Below, piece after piece: positions 50,471 to 58,323 of a DNA stretch of 64,000 nucleotides. The stretch lies in the NCBI GenBank assembly GCA_937889595.1, contig CALAOR010000081.1, forward strand, positions 1-64,000. Reading direction: 5' to 3'. Each line of letters opens with the position of its first letter. Within the stretch, counting starts at the first letter, position 1. The position numbers were made by a program, and so were the translations under genes. The notes under the pieces were generated by a model. It did not search any database. It was not told the origin of the DNA and worked only from the letters and a program-made list of their open reading frames with translations. This DNA comes from an uncultured bacterium. GTDB taxonomy: Bacteria > Oederibacteriota > PGYV01 > Palsa-1178.

Positions 50471-51496
50471 ATGGCAAAATCCGACCTTTACAAAAAAGCC
50501 GGAGTCGACATTGACGCTGCGGCAAATGCGTTAAAGAAAGCAAAGGCCTTTATAAAATCCACGTTCAATAAAAATGTGGCGACAGATATCGGTTCATTCG
50601 GCGGAGTTTACAGGATATCAAAGGATAAAATGCTTGTCGCCTCAGCTGACGGAGTGGGGACAAAACTTAAAATTGCGCAGGAATTAAACCTGCACACCAC
50701 GGTAGGCCGGGACATAGTGAACCACTGCACGAACGACATACTTGTCATGGGTGCGAAACCCCTGTTTTTCCTTGATTACTTCGGAACGGGCAAGCTTGAG
50801 TCCAATGTGCTTGTGGATGTCATTGAAGGCATGTCTAAAGCATGCAGGGAAAATAACTGTGTTTTAATAGGCGGGGAAACAGCCGAGATGCCCGGCATAT
50901 ACAAACTCGGGGAATATGACCTGGTCGGGACCATCATAGGCGAGATAAACAACAATAAGATAATAACCGGGGAAAAAGTTAAAGCAGGGGATATTATATT
51001 GGGCCTGGGGTCGGTCGGACTGCACACAAACGGCTTCTCGCTCGCCAGGAAAGTTTTTGAAACAGCTAAAATACCGTATACGATGAAGATCAAGGAACTC
51101 AAAACCACGCTCGGCCTGGCGCTTTTAAAACCGCACAGGTCATATTTAAACTCAATGTTCCCCGCGATTGAAAAGTATTTCCCGTATATTCACGGCATAG
51201 CACACCTGACAGGCGGGGGATTTTACGACAATATTAACAGGGTGCTCCCTGATAACTGCGACGCGGTCTGTTTGCGCGGCACCTGGCCGGTTCTGCCAAT
51301 ATTTGAATTAATACAGAAGACGGGCAATGTCGGCTGGCAGGAAATGCACAGGGTGTTTAATATGGGCATAGGGCTGACAGTGATCGTTGATAAGAACAAG
51401 GCAAAAGACATAGGCGCGTTCCTGGCAAAACGCGGGGAAAAGGTATACGAAATAGGGCAGGTTGTGAAGGGCGGGGGGAAAGTAATAGTGGAGTAA
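50471..51496 (+). CDS. purM: Phosphoribosylformylglycinamidine cyclo-ligase
   Basis: 341 aa, normal length. Fifth step of purine synthesis (AIR synthetase). Signatures: DIGSFGGVYRI, SADGVGTKLKIA, DIVNHCTNDILVMGAKPLFFLDYF, LIGGETAEMPGIY, GSVGLHTNGFSLAR and HLTGGGFYDNINRVLP. CGGAGG lies 5 nt before the ATG. No other pur gene is adjacent. Confidence 0.97.
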   Translation: MAKSDLYKKAGVDIDAAANALKKAKAFIKSTFNKNVATDIGSFGGVYRISKDKMLVASADGVGTKLKIAQELNLHTTVGRDIVNHCTNDILVMGAKPLFFLDYFGTGKLESNVLVDVIEGMSKACRENNCVLIGGETAEMPGIYKLGEYDLVGTIIGEINNNKIITGEKVKAGDIILGLGSVGLHTNGFSLARKVFETAKIPYTMKIKELKTTLGLALLKPHRSYLNSMFPAIEKYFPYIHGIAHLTGGGFYDNINRVLPDNCDAVCLRGTWPVLPIFELIQKTGNVGWQEMHRVFNMGIGLTVIVDKNKAKDIGAFLAKRGEKVYEIGQVVKGGGKVIVE

Positions 51497-51511
51497 TATA
51501 AAAAGGTATGC

Positions 51512-51622
51512 GTAGAGAGGGGGCTTGCCCCCTCTCTCAGTTGGATCTTAATCGAATGAAGCGATTTACGACATCAAGCGATTTACGGCCTGCAGTGAGA
51601 GGGAGCAAGCCCCCTCTCTACA
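51512..51622. repeat. GTAGAGAGGGGGC inverted repeat element
   Basis: Left: GTAGAGAGGGGGC, TT, GCCCCCTCTC. Right: GAGAGGGAGCAAGCCCCCTC ending TCTAC. Related to the half-size palindrome at 33821-33848. Confidence 0.8.
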
Positions 51623-51674
51623 AATATCCGGGCCTTTCATAATAAAATCAAAAACATATTTAAGGGAGGTTCTT

Positions 51675-53321
51675 ATGTCCAAATACCTGATCGTTGGCGG
51701 AGTTGCCGGCGGCATGTCCTGCGCGGCGCGGTTAAGGCGACTTTCGGAAGACGCGAAAATCATTGTATTTGAACGGGGGGAGTTTGTTTCTTTTGCCAAC
51801 TGCGGGCTTCCTTATTATATAGGCGGAAAAATCAGGGAAAAGTCGGCTTTGGTCCTACAGACGCCGGAATCCTTCAAAAACAGGTTTAACGTGGACGTCA
51901 GGGTGTTAAGCGAGGTGGTCAGGATAGATCCTGCGGCAAAAAAAATAACGGTTAAAGACATTTATGTAGGAAGGGAATATGAAGAAACATATGACAAACT
52001 CATATTATCCCCGGGAGCCGAACCTGTAAGGCCGGATATACTTGGTATTGAGCATCCCGCCATATTCACCTTGAGGAACATACCGGACACTTTAAAAATA
52101 AAAAACTTTATTGAAACAAAGAAGCCTTCAACGGCTATTGTAGTTGGCGGGGGATACATAGGGCTGGAAATGGCCGAGAACCTGGTTGAAGCCGGGCTGC
52201 ATGTGACTGTAGTTGAAGCTTTGCCCCAGGTTTTGAACGTTATTGACCCGGATATCGCCGCTATGGCAGGCATTACCTTAAAAAATAATAAGATTATCCT
52301 GAAAACCGGGGTTGGCGGAGTGCTTTCCTTTGACGACAATAACGGAGGGGTCAGGGCGCTGCTTTCAAACGGGCAGGATATCAAGGCTGACCTTGTAATT
52401 TGGTCCGCGGGAGTCAAGCCTGAGATAAGCCTGGCAAAGGACGCCGGGCTTAAGACAAACCGCGGAATTGTCGTGGATGAGTATTTACGCACTTCGGATG
52501 AAAATATTTACGCGGTAGGCGACGCGATCGAGGTGAAAAACCCGGTAACCGGCGTCATGGGGGTCATGCCCCTCGCGGGCCCGGCAAATAAGCAGGGCAG
52601 GTTGTGTGCCGACAACATCATAGAAGGGAACAAACGCAAATATAAAGGCACGCTTGGCGCTTCGGTCCTGAAAATATTCAACGTGACCGTGGCTGCAGTC
52701 GGGCCGCCTTCAAAAGTTTTGGACGCGTTGAAAATACCGTATGAAACTGTGACCGTGCACCCGGGAAGCCACGCCGGATATTATCCCGGCGCCGCATCAA
52801 TGACCCTGAAATTAATATTCTCCCCTTCAGACGGCCGCATACTCGGAGCGCAGGCGGCAGGCGTCGAATTTGTGGACAAAAAGATAGATGTAATATCCGC
52901 GATCATGGGCATGAAGGGCACGGTATATGATCTGATGGAATTTGAACAGTGCTATGCGCCGCCTTATTCATCGGCAAAAGACGCGGTAAATATGGCCGGC
53001 TTTGTAGCGGAAAACGTCCTGTCAGGCAGGATAAAGACGATCACCTGGGAAAAAGTCCTGGCAAACCAGGATGATTTCATCATACTCGACGTGAGGACCG
53101 GCGGCGAGTGCGGCAGAGGCAAGGCGCCCGGGGCGATAAACATTCCCGTGGATGATTTAAGGCAGCGTATAGGGGAAATTCCCAAAGGTAAAAAGATAGC
53201 TGTTCATTGCGGTGTCGGCATCAGGTCCTACATAGCGGTCAGGATACTGATGCAAAGCGGTTTTGAAGAGGTTTTTAACATATCAGGCGGGTATATATCG
53301 TACGCGATATTAAAGGCGTAG
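51675..53321 (+). CDS. CoA-disulfide reductase with C-terminal rhodanese domain
   Basis: 548 aa. FAD-binding IVGGVAGGMSCAARLRR, the single active cysteine Cys43 in SFANCGLPYY typical of the CoA-disulfide reductase/NADH oxidase group, NAD-binding VVGGGYIGLEMAENL and VGDAIEV. Residues about 455-548 are a rhodanese domain with Cys512 in HCGVGIRSY. Such fusions reduce CoA disulfides, persulfides or polysulfide. GGGAGG lies 7 nt before the ATG. Its TAG stop is the start of a palindrome. Confidence 0.93.
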   Translation: MSKYLIVGGVAGGMSCAARLRRLSEDAKIIVFERGEFVSFANCGLPYYIGGKIREKSALVLQTPESFKNRFNVDVRVLSEVVRIDPAAKKITVKDIYVGREYEETYDKLILSPGAEPVRPDILGIEHPAIFTLRNIPDTLKIKNFIETKKPSTAIVVGGGYIGLEMAENLVEAGLHVTVVEALPQVLNVIDPDIAAMAGITLKNNKIILKTGVGGVLSFDDNNGGVRALLSNGQDIKADLVIWSAGVKPEISLAKDAGLKTNRGIVVDEYLRTSDENIYAVGDAIEVKNPVTGVMGVMPLAGPANKQGRLCADNIIEGNKRKYKGTLGASVLKIFNVTVAAVGPPSKVLDALKIPYETVTVHPGSHAGYYPGAASMTLKLIFSPSDGRILGAQAAGVEFVDKKIDVISAIMGMKGTVYDLMEFEQCYAPPYSSAKDAVNMAGFVAENVLSGRIKTITWEKVLANQDDFIILDVRTGGECGRGKAPGAINIPVDDLRQRIGEIPKGKKIAVHCGVGIRSYIAVRILMQSGFEEVFNISGGYISYAILKA

Positions 53322-53374
53322 GGGCGGACCTATGCTTGCACGCTGAAGCTTCAGCGAAAGCGTGTGTCCGCCCG
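53318..53374. repeat. GTAGGGGCGGAC palindrome across a stop codon
   Basis: GTAGGGGCGGACC...GTGTCCGCCC with an inner GCTGAAGCTTCAGC hairpin. The TAG stop of the reductase gene is part of the left arm. Confidence 0.75.
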
Positions 53375-53415
53375 CCGCAGGCTTAATGATAGGTCGTGTC
53401 CGGCACTAAAAAAAA

Positions 53416-53424
53416 TGCTATAAT
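53416..53424 (+). promoter_or_regulatory. Extended -10 promoter of lemA-htpX
   Basis: TGCTATAAT, 19 nt before the ATG at 53444, with GGAGGTG in between. No good -35 box. Confidence 0.65.
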
Positions 53425-53443
53425 ACAAAAAACGGAGGTGGAC

Positions 53444-54004
53444 ATGAGCACAGTTATGATCGCTGTTCTGGTATTTATCGGTTTATTGATCCTTCTTGTT
53501 GTGGGCATCTTTAACAGGCTTATTACACTTAAGGTACGGACAGGCGAGGCCTTGTCGCAGATCGACGTGCAGTTAAAACTCAGGGCCGATCTTGTTCCCA
53601 ATCTTGTGGAAACAGTAAAAGGCTATGCAGCGCATGAAAAAACAACGCTGGAAAATGTCATAAAGGCCCGGAATATGTCGCAGGCAGCCGGCGCTTTGGA
53701 CCCGGCAAAAGCCGCGGCTGCGGATAACATGCTCTCGGGCGCCCTTAAATCCCTTTTTGCAATCACTGAAAACTACCCCGAGCTGAAAGCAAACGCGAAC
53801 TTCATAATGCTTCAGACCGAGCTGGCCGGCATAGAAGCCAAGATAGCTTACGCGAGGCAGTTTTATAACGAGTGCGTGATGGCCTACAACCAGTATCAGA
53901 CATCCATGCCCGCTGTATTTTTCGCCGCGGCATTCGGGCATAAGAACGGAATATTTTTCCAGGCTGAAGAAGCTGATAAAAAAGTGCCGGAAGTAAAGTT
54001 CTAA
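53444..54004 (+). CDS. lemA: LemA family protein
   Basis: 186 aa. An N-terminal membrane helix (5-25) is followed by the LemA helical domain: GEALSQIDVQLKLRADLVPNLVETVKGYAAHEK, YPELKANANFIMLQTELAGIEAKIAYARQFYNECV. The periplasmic helical bundle has no known enzymatic role but is usually paired with an M48 protease or TPM proteins. GGAGGTG lies 5 nt before the ATG; an in-frame ORF extension upstream lies inside the promoter. Confidence 0.94.
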   Translation: MSTVMIAVLVFIGLLILLVVGIFNRLITLKVRTGEALSQIDVQLKLRADLVPNLVETVKGYAAHEKTTLENVIKARNMSQAAGALDPAKAAAADNMLSGALKSLFAITENYPELKANANFIMLQTELAGIEAKIAYARQFYNECVMAYNQYQTSMPAVFFAAAFGHKNGIFFQAEEADKKVPEVKF

Positions 54005-54026
54005 CGACCGGCGGAAGGCTTAAATC

Positions 54027-54899
54027 GTGGTATACGAGGAAATATCCAGGAACAAGCGGAATACTTTTATTCTTATATTCATGTTTATTGCGGTGATATC
54101 GGGTTTGGGTTATATCATAGGGGTGCTGTACGGCAACCCTTATACCGGCCTTATTTTGGCATGTGTTATTTCCGTCATATCGGCATGGACCTCCTATTAT
54201 TACAGCGACTCTATCGTGATGGCAGTAAGCGGCGCTGTGTACGCAGACAGGGCCATGTACACCCAGTATCATTTATCCGCTGAAGGGCTCGCGCTTGCAG
54301 CCGGCATCAAACCTCCCGGTGTGTATGTGATTGAAAGCGGGGCCATCAATGCGTTTGCCACGGGGCGCGACCCTGACCACTCGGCAATCGCGATAACCAC
54401 GGGCGCGTTTAAGAAGCTTGACAAGCTTGAACTCGAAGGCGTGATAGCGCACGAGATGAGCCACATAAAAAATTACGATATTTTGACAGGAACACTGGCA
54501 GTGGTGCTTGTGGGCATGGTCGGCATCCTGGCGGGTATGATCAATAGGAATATTTTCAGGAGTTCCATGCGCCGGGCCGGCGGAAGGAACGGGATAGTGT
54601 TTGTTGTCATAGCGATAGCAGCCGCTGTCATAGCGCCGGTTGTCGCGCTGATCATTAATTTTGCCGTATCAAGGCAGAGGGAATACCTGGCAGACGCGCA
54701 GGCAGTGCTGCTGACAAGGTATCCCAAAGGCCTGGTGGACGCGCTGGTTAAAATCAAAGCTGATTACGCTCCTGCAGGCGAACTCAACAGCGGTATGGAA
54801 AATCTGTATTTTTCATCCCCGGATAAAATGGACGTTGAAAATCTGTTCTCCACCCACCCGCCGCTTGAAGCAAGGATTGAACGCCTGAAAGGCATGTAA
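54027..54899 (+). CDS. htpX: M48 family membrane metalloprotease (HtpX-like)
   Basis: 290 aa. Two N-terminal helices (14-33, 40-57), zinc motif HEMSH at 142-146, helices near 155-175 and 190-215, the third zinc ligand region REYLADAQAV, and a final FSTHPPLEARIERL. Degrades misfolded membrane proteins in Escherichia coli. Directly follows lemA, a common pair. GTG start; GGCGGAAGG lies about 9 nt upstream. Confidence 0.94.
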   Translation: MVYEEISRNKRNTFILIFMFIAVISGLGYIIGVLYGNPYTGLILACVISVISAWTSYYYSDSIVMAVSGAVYADRAMYTQYHLSAEGLALAAGIKPPGVYVIESGAINAFATGRDPDHSAIAITTGAFKKLDKLELEGVIAHEMSHIKNYDILTGTLAVVLVGMVGILAGMINRNIFRSSMRRAGGRNGIVFVVIAIAAAVIAPVVALIINFAVSRQREYLADAQAVLLTRYPKGLVDALVKIKADYAPAGELNSGMENLYFSSPDKMDVENLFSTHPPLEARIERLKGM

Positions 54900-55053
54900 A
54901 GGATATTTTTAATCCAATATTCCCCATTTGAATCCTGTCGGAAAGGTATGCCATGTACCTTAAGTTACTGCGATCTGAAATAGCCGATAAAACTACATAT
55001 CCCTATAAAAATGGTAGCATTAAGCGCTTTCGCGGCACAGCATGACAAAATAA

Positions 55054-55082
55054 TTGACAAACAGGCCAGGTTCTGATACTAT
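55054..55082 (+). promoter_or_regulatory. Promoter of the 91-aa unknown gene
   Basis: TTGACA (55054-55059), 17-bp spacer, TACTAT (55077-55082) preceded by TGA. Confidence 0.65.
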
Positions 55083-55102
55083 TGCCGTAAGGTCCAAAAT
55101 TG

Positions 55103-55378
55103 ATGAATGATGCAGAGATGAAGGCAAATAAAAGGATGGTCGCGCTTATGACTGAGACGGCTCAAAGAGTCCTTGAAATTGCTATAAAGTACTTAGGTCC
55201 TGGCGCGGAGAAATTTCTTGACAGGCAGACAAAAGGGCATATGGATGATCTGGCTTTTGAGCTGATCGAACCTTTTCATCTTGAAAAACTTTCGTTCTGG
55301 ATAGGTGTTTCGGCAAAACTTATGCTGGACAAGAATAAGGCCTCTGAATTTGCAAAAAAAGTCGCGCAGGTAAAATAA
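55103..55378 (+). CDS. Small helical protein of unknown family
   Basis: 91 aa, predicted all-helical and soluble: TETAQRVLEIAIKYLGPGAEKFLDRQTK, then DLAFELIEPFHLEKLSFWIGVSAKLMLDKNKASEFAKKV. The family is not recognised. The ATG at 55103 follows AAGG by 10 nt; a TTG one codon earlier is the alternative. It has its own promoter and a terminator. Confidence 0.7.
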   Translation: MNDAEMKANKRMVALMTETAQRVLEIAIKYLGPGAEKFLDRQTKGHMDDLAFELIEPFHLEKLSFWIGVSAKLMLDKNKASEFAKKVAQVK

Positions 55379-55399
55379 AACAAAATAAAATACATAAAT

Positions 55400-55423
55400 C
55401 CGCGGTGCAAGCCGCGGTTTTTC
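55400..55423 (+). terminator. Rho-independent terminator
   Basis: CCGCGG, TGCAAG, CCGCGG, then TTTTTC. Confidence 0.85.
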
Positions 55424-55451
55424 TATTCTAAAGGTTTTCCAACAGTATCAC

Positions 55452-55480
55452 TTGACAAACAGGGTTTAATCCAGTATAAT
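55452..55480 (+). promoter_or_regulatory. Perfect-consensus promoter of the NifU-like gene, with hairpin at the start site
   Basis: TTGACA (55452-55457), 17-bp spacer, TATAAT (55475-55480), the consensus in full. ATATCAC...GTGATAT (55479-55499) overlaps the -10 end and the predicted start site and could be an operator or a 5' stem-loop. The leader is about 85 nt. Confidence 0.88.
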
Positions 55481-55570
55481 ATCACTAAGAAGGTGATATA
55501 CAAACAAAAAGCCTTGAAAGTTTCAGACTGATGTTATAAAGTATTTAAACTAAATTTACGGAGGCATATC

Positions 55571-55795
55571 ATGGTGGAAAAAGTTAAAAAAGTAATCGAT
55601 GAGTTAAGGCCGTTTCTTCAGGGGGACGGCGGGGATATAGAGTTTGTGTCTTTTGACGAAAAATCAGGCGAAGTTCAGGTAAAACTGACCGGCGCCTGCA
55701 GCGGATGCCCTATGGCAACCGTGACTTTAAAGCAGGGTGTTGAGGCCAAACTGATGGAAGAAATTCCGGAAGTAAAATCTGTCGTGGCTGTTTAA
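55571..55795 (+). CDS. NifU-like iron-sulfur scaffold domain protein
   Basis: 74 aa, a stand-alone NifU C-terminal domain: LRPFLQGDGGDIEFVSF and the cluster-binding GACSGCPMATVTLKQGVE with Cys-x2-Cys. Stores or transfers Fe-S clusters. GGAGG lies 6 nt before the ATG. Followed 18 nt later by a small Cys-rich gene. Confidence 0.95.
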   Translation: MVEKVKKVIDELRPFLQGDGGDIEFVSFDEKSGEVQVKLTGACSGCPMATVTLKQGVEAKLMEEIPEVKSVVAV

Positions 55796-55813
55796 CTTTC
55801 CGGAGCTTATGCC

Positions 55814-55966
55814 ATGCAAAGTTCTTTTTGCCGGCATGAAAAAAACGGGGACTGCGTGTCCCTGGGGAATAAATGCGTCCCCGGGCAAAAGGGATGTGTA
55901 ATTGTAAAAGCCGGATATAAAATCACGGAGTTTAAGTCAAAGTATAAAACAAACGCTCCAAAATGA
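55814..55966 (+). CDS. 50-aa cysteine-rich protein downstream of NifU-like gene
   Basis: 50 aa: starts MQSSFCRHEKNGDCVSLG, with Cys at 6, 14, 21 and 28 (spacing 7, 6, 6), one His at 8, and a basic C-terminal tail. CGGAG lies 8 nt before the ATG. The gene ends just before the shared terminator, in the same transcript as the NifU-like protein. The four Cys suggest a metal or Fe-S site; the family is not recognised. The reading frame and ribosome site are good, but its short length keeps confidence moderate. Confidence 0.65.
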   Translation: MQSSFCRHEKNGDCVSLGNKCVPGQKGCVIVKAGYKITEFKSKYKTNAPK

Positions 55967-55978
55967 TATTTAAAGATT

Positions 55979-56024
55979 GCCGGACACTGCTTTAAAAAAC
56001 AGCGGTCCGGCTATTTCTTTTTAT
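55979..56024. terminator. Terminator between convergent genes
   Basis: GCCGGAC...GTCCGGC with inner CTG/CAG pairs, then TATTTCTTTTT on the + strand. The stop codon of the minus-strand epimerase gene lies in the right arm. Confidence 0.8.
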
Positions 56025-56928
56025 AAGTCCCCGGGTTATCTATCAGGAACTCCACATGAGCCTTAACCTGCGCAGCCGAGTTGAATGACAGCCCAAAGTG
56101 TTTTTTGATCTTATTGACGTTGAAATAGGATGGTTTGTCTCCCCAGCCTAAATTTTTGAGCCTTATCCTGCTTTTGCTCCCGGTATATTCTATGGCCCAC
56201 TTTGCTATCTGTTCCCATGTCACAAAGTTTTTTGCCAAACCGTAGAAAGTTTCGTTTGTAAAGGGGCTTTGCAGGACTTTTGTGTATATGCTGGCAAGGT
56301 CGCCTGCCCAGATGAACTGCGTGCCGTCATTTTTTATAAGTTCTATGTTTTTGCCGGTCTTGGCTTTATCGCAAATATCAAAAAATCTCCTGTCGTTTTC
56401 CATGCTGGCGCCGGTTACGACAGGGTCGCCAAACGTGTAGCCGGGCCTGATCGTATTAAACCGTATGTTTTTATTATAATTGGAATAAGCCGACATGAAA
56501 AGTTCCACGGACCCTTTTGTGGCGCCGTAAAAATCATTGGGCCGCGGTTTTACCGACTCATCGGAGGTTTTTAAAAGGCTGCCGTGGGCCGCGGTGGATG
56601 AAGTATATATGAAATGCCCGGCTCCGGCCTTAATCGAAAGGTCGATCAATCCAACTGAAGCCAGTGTTTCATTTTTTATCATATCGGGCCCGGTATCCCC
56701 CCAGCAAAGCGCGACATGTATGACTGCGTCGGGTTTTTTTATGGTGCGCTTTAAGGCGGCCATGTCTTCCATGGGGGCCCGGACTATCCTGACGCCGGGC
56801 AATAAAGCCAAAGCAGGGACCTTTTGCGGCTCCCTCGCAAGCAGGATTATCTCATGTTTTGATTCGCTTAATGCCTTTACAACATAAGACCCTATAAAAC
56901 CCGTTCCACCGGTTATGTATATTCTCAT
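56011..56928 (-). CDS. NAD-dependent epimerase/dehydratase (extended SDR)
   Basis: 305 aa. N-terminal TGGTGFIGSYVVKALSES binds NAD(P); the catalytic Ser lies in YTSSTAAHG and the YxxxK motif in DFYGATKGS. Extended SDR proteins act on nucleotide sugars, sterols or isoprenoid-like substrates. The upstream partner gene is a geranylgeranyl-reductase-like flavoprotein, so a lipid substrate is possible. GGAGG lies 9 nt before the ATG; TGTTATAAT (minus strand, 56969-56961) is an extended -10 promoter candidate. Confidence 0.9.
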   Translation of the reverse strand: MRIYITGGTGFIGSYVVKALSESKHEIILLAREPQKVPALALLPGVRIVRAPMEDMAALKRTIKKPDAVIHVALCWGDTGPDMIKNETLASVGLIDLSIKAGAGHFIYTSSTAAHGSLLKTSDESVKPRPNDFYGATKGSVELFMSAYSNYNKNIRFNTIRPGYTFGDPVVTGASMENDRRFFDICDKAKTGKNIELIKNDGTQFIWAGDLASIYTKVLQSPFTNETFYGLAKNFVTWEQIAKWAIEYTGSKSRIRLKNLGWGDKPSYFNVNKIKKHFGLSFNSAAQVKAHVEFLIDNPGTYKKK

Positions 56929-57037
56929 TATACCGAAACCTCCGTTTATTTATTTTGTTCATTATAACATAAAATAATTTCCGGTGAATATTTTAAATTA
57001 TACGAACACTCCCGGGCTGTCCTCGCGTCCGGCAGTA

Positions 57038-58180
57038 TCACCACAGGTGGTTTATCTTATCTTTCAGCAGCTTCCTGTTTTTCAGCAGCGGGATCAAGTA
57101 TCCGAATATTACAGGATGTTTAAAGGCGAGCTTTACGAACGCCAGGACATCCTTTGTCTTGAAATGCCTTCCTGAAAAATACTCGCCTGTAAAATCCAGG
57201 ACTTCCTGCGGCAATGAAAAGCAGTGCTTGGCGGCGTATTTCAAGTCATTGGACGCGAAGTACTGTTTTCTCACGGCCTTTTCATACAGGGCAGGGGATT
57301 CTTTTTTGCCCATTTTAACCTCCCCGTAAATCGAATACGCGCAGATCTTGGCGCTTAAGATTGCTGTATAGATGCCGGCAAAGGTGACCGGGTTGGTCAG
57401 GCCCGCGGCGTCGCCGATCAAGAAGGCGTTTTGGCTGAAGATTTTGTCTTTTATACCGCTTATTGGAATTGAACCCCTGCAAAAGCCCTTGTATTTGAAA
57501 TCTCCGCCAGGAACATGCTTTTTAATAAACTCAATTAAGACTTCCTTGTTTTTGACAAGGCCGCCTGCATTTATCTCCCTGGTTTTTTCAAATATCCAGA
57601 AGTAGTAGTTTGACAGGGTATCATAATAGAAATCCAGGTAATCCGTGGAGTTGTAATGATAGTTGGTTTTCGGTAGCTTGTATTGCGCGGCTTGCGCCAA
57701 AACAGCGCGGTTATTGAAAAACAGGGCGTCTACCAGGGATTCGGGGCCGTCGGCACCTATCAGGTATTTGCAGGCAAACGATCCTTTGTTTGTCAACACT
57801 TCAAAGCCGGTGTCTGTCCTTTTTATTGTCCCTGCTTTGTGACTTAAAAAGGTATTTGCCCCGTTTTTTACGGCAAGGGCAAACAGATATTGGTCAAATT
57901 TGTCCCTGTTTATTATATAGCCCGGGGAATTTACGAAGAAGTGTTTGTTATTTGGGAAGAAAATCCTGAACCCGTTTATTTTCCTGTCCACGTATGAACC
58001 GTGCAAAAGGCCCGCGGCTTTAAGCGACGCTTCGCTCACGGCTTCTCCGCAGCAGACCGGTTTGCCGGGTGTTTTTTTCTGCTCTATGACGGCGCAGGAT
58101 ATACCCGATTTGGCCAGCGTGTACGCGGCAGTGGAACCAGCCGGGCCGGCGCCTATGATTATTACATCAAAGTTATTCAC
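57038..58180 (-). CDS. Geranylgeranyl reductase family flavoprotein
   Basis: 380 aa. FAD-binding VIIIGAGPAGSTAAYTLAKSG, PVCCGEAVSE (the CG motif of this family), and GDAAGLTNPVTFAGI near residue 270. Members saturate isoprenoid chains of lipids or quinones, or halogenate and hydroxylate. GTG start with AAAGGCGG 6 nt upstream. Lies 109 nt before the epimerase gene on the same strand. Confidence 0.9.
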   Translation of the reverse strand: MNNFDVIIIGAGPAGSTAAYTLAKSGISCAVIEQKKTPGKPVCCGEAVSEASLKAAGLLHGSYVDRKINGFRIFFPNNKHFFVNSPGYIINRDKFDQYLFALAVKNGANTFLSHKAGTIKRTDTGFEVLTNKGSFACKYLIGADGPESLVDALFFNNRAVLAQAAQYKLPKTNYHYNSTDYLDFYYDTLSNYYFWIFEKTREINAGGLVKNKEVLIEFIKKHVPGGDFKYKGFCRGSIPISGIKDKIFSQNAFLIGDAAGLTNPVTFAGIYTAILSAKICAYSIYGEVKMGKKESPALYEKAVRKQYFASNDLKYAAKHCFSLPQEVLDFTGEYFSGRHFKTKDVLAFVKLAFKHPVIFGYLIPLLKNRKLLKDKINHLW

Positions 58181-58241
58181 GTAAAACCGCCTTTGAAAGG
58201 TTTTTATTGTGCCATTTCAGCCAAAAAATAAGAGAAAATCA

Positions 58242-58269
58242 TTGAAAAAAAAGCCTGCTACGTTATACT
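58242..58269 (+). promoter_or_regulatory. Promoter of the GH5-like gene
   Basis: TTGAAA (58242-58247), 16-bp spacer, TATACT (58264-58269). Confidence 0.7.
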
Positions 58270-58323
58270 ATTATATATGCTTAACGTAAAACAGCAATAA
58301 AAAAATAGCCTTGCGGAGAATAA

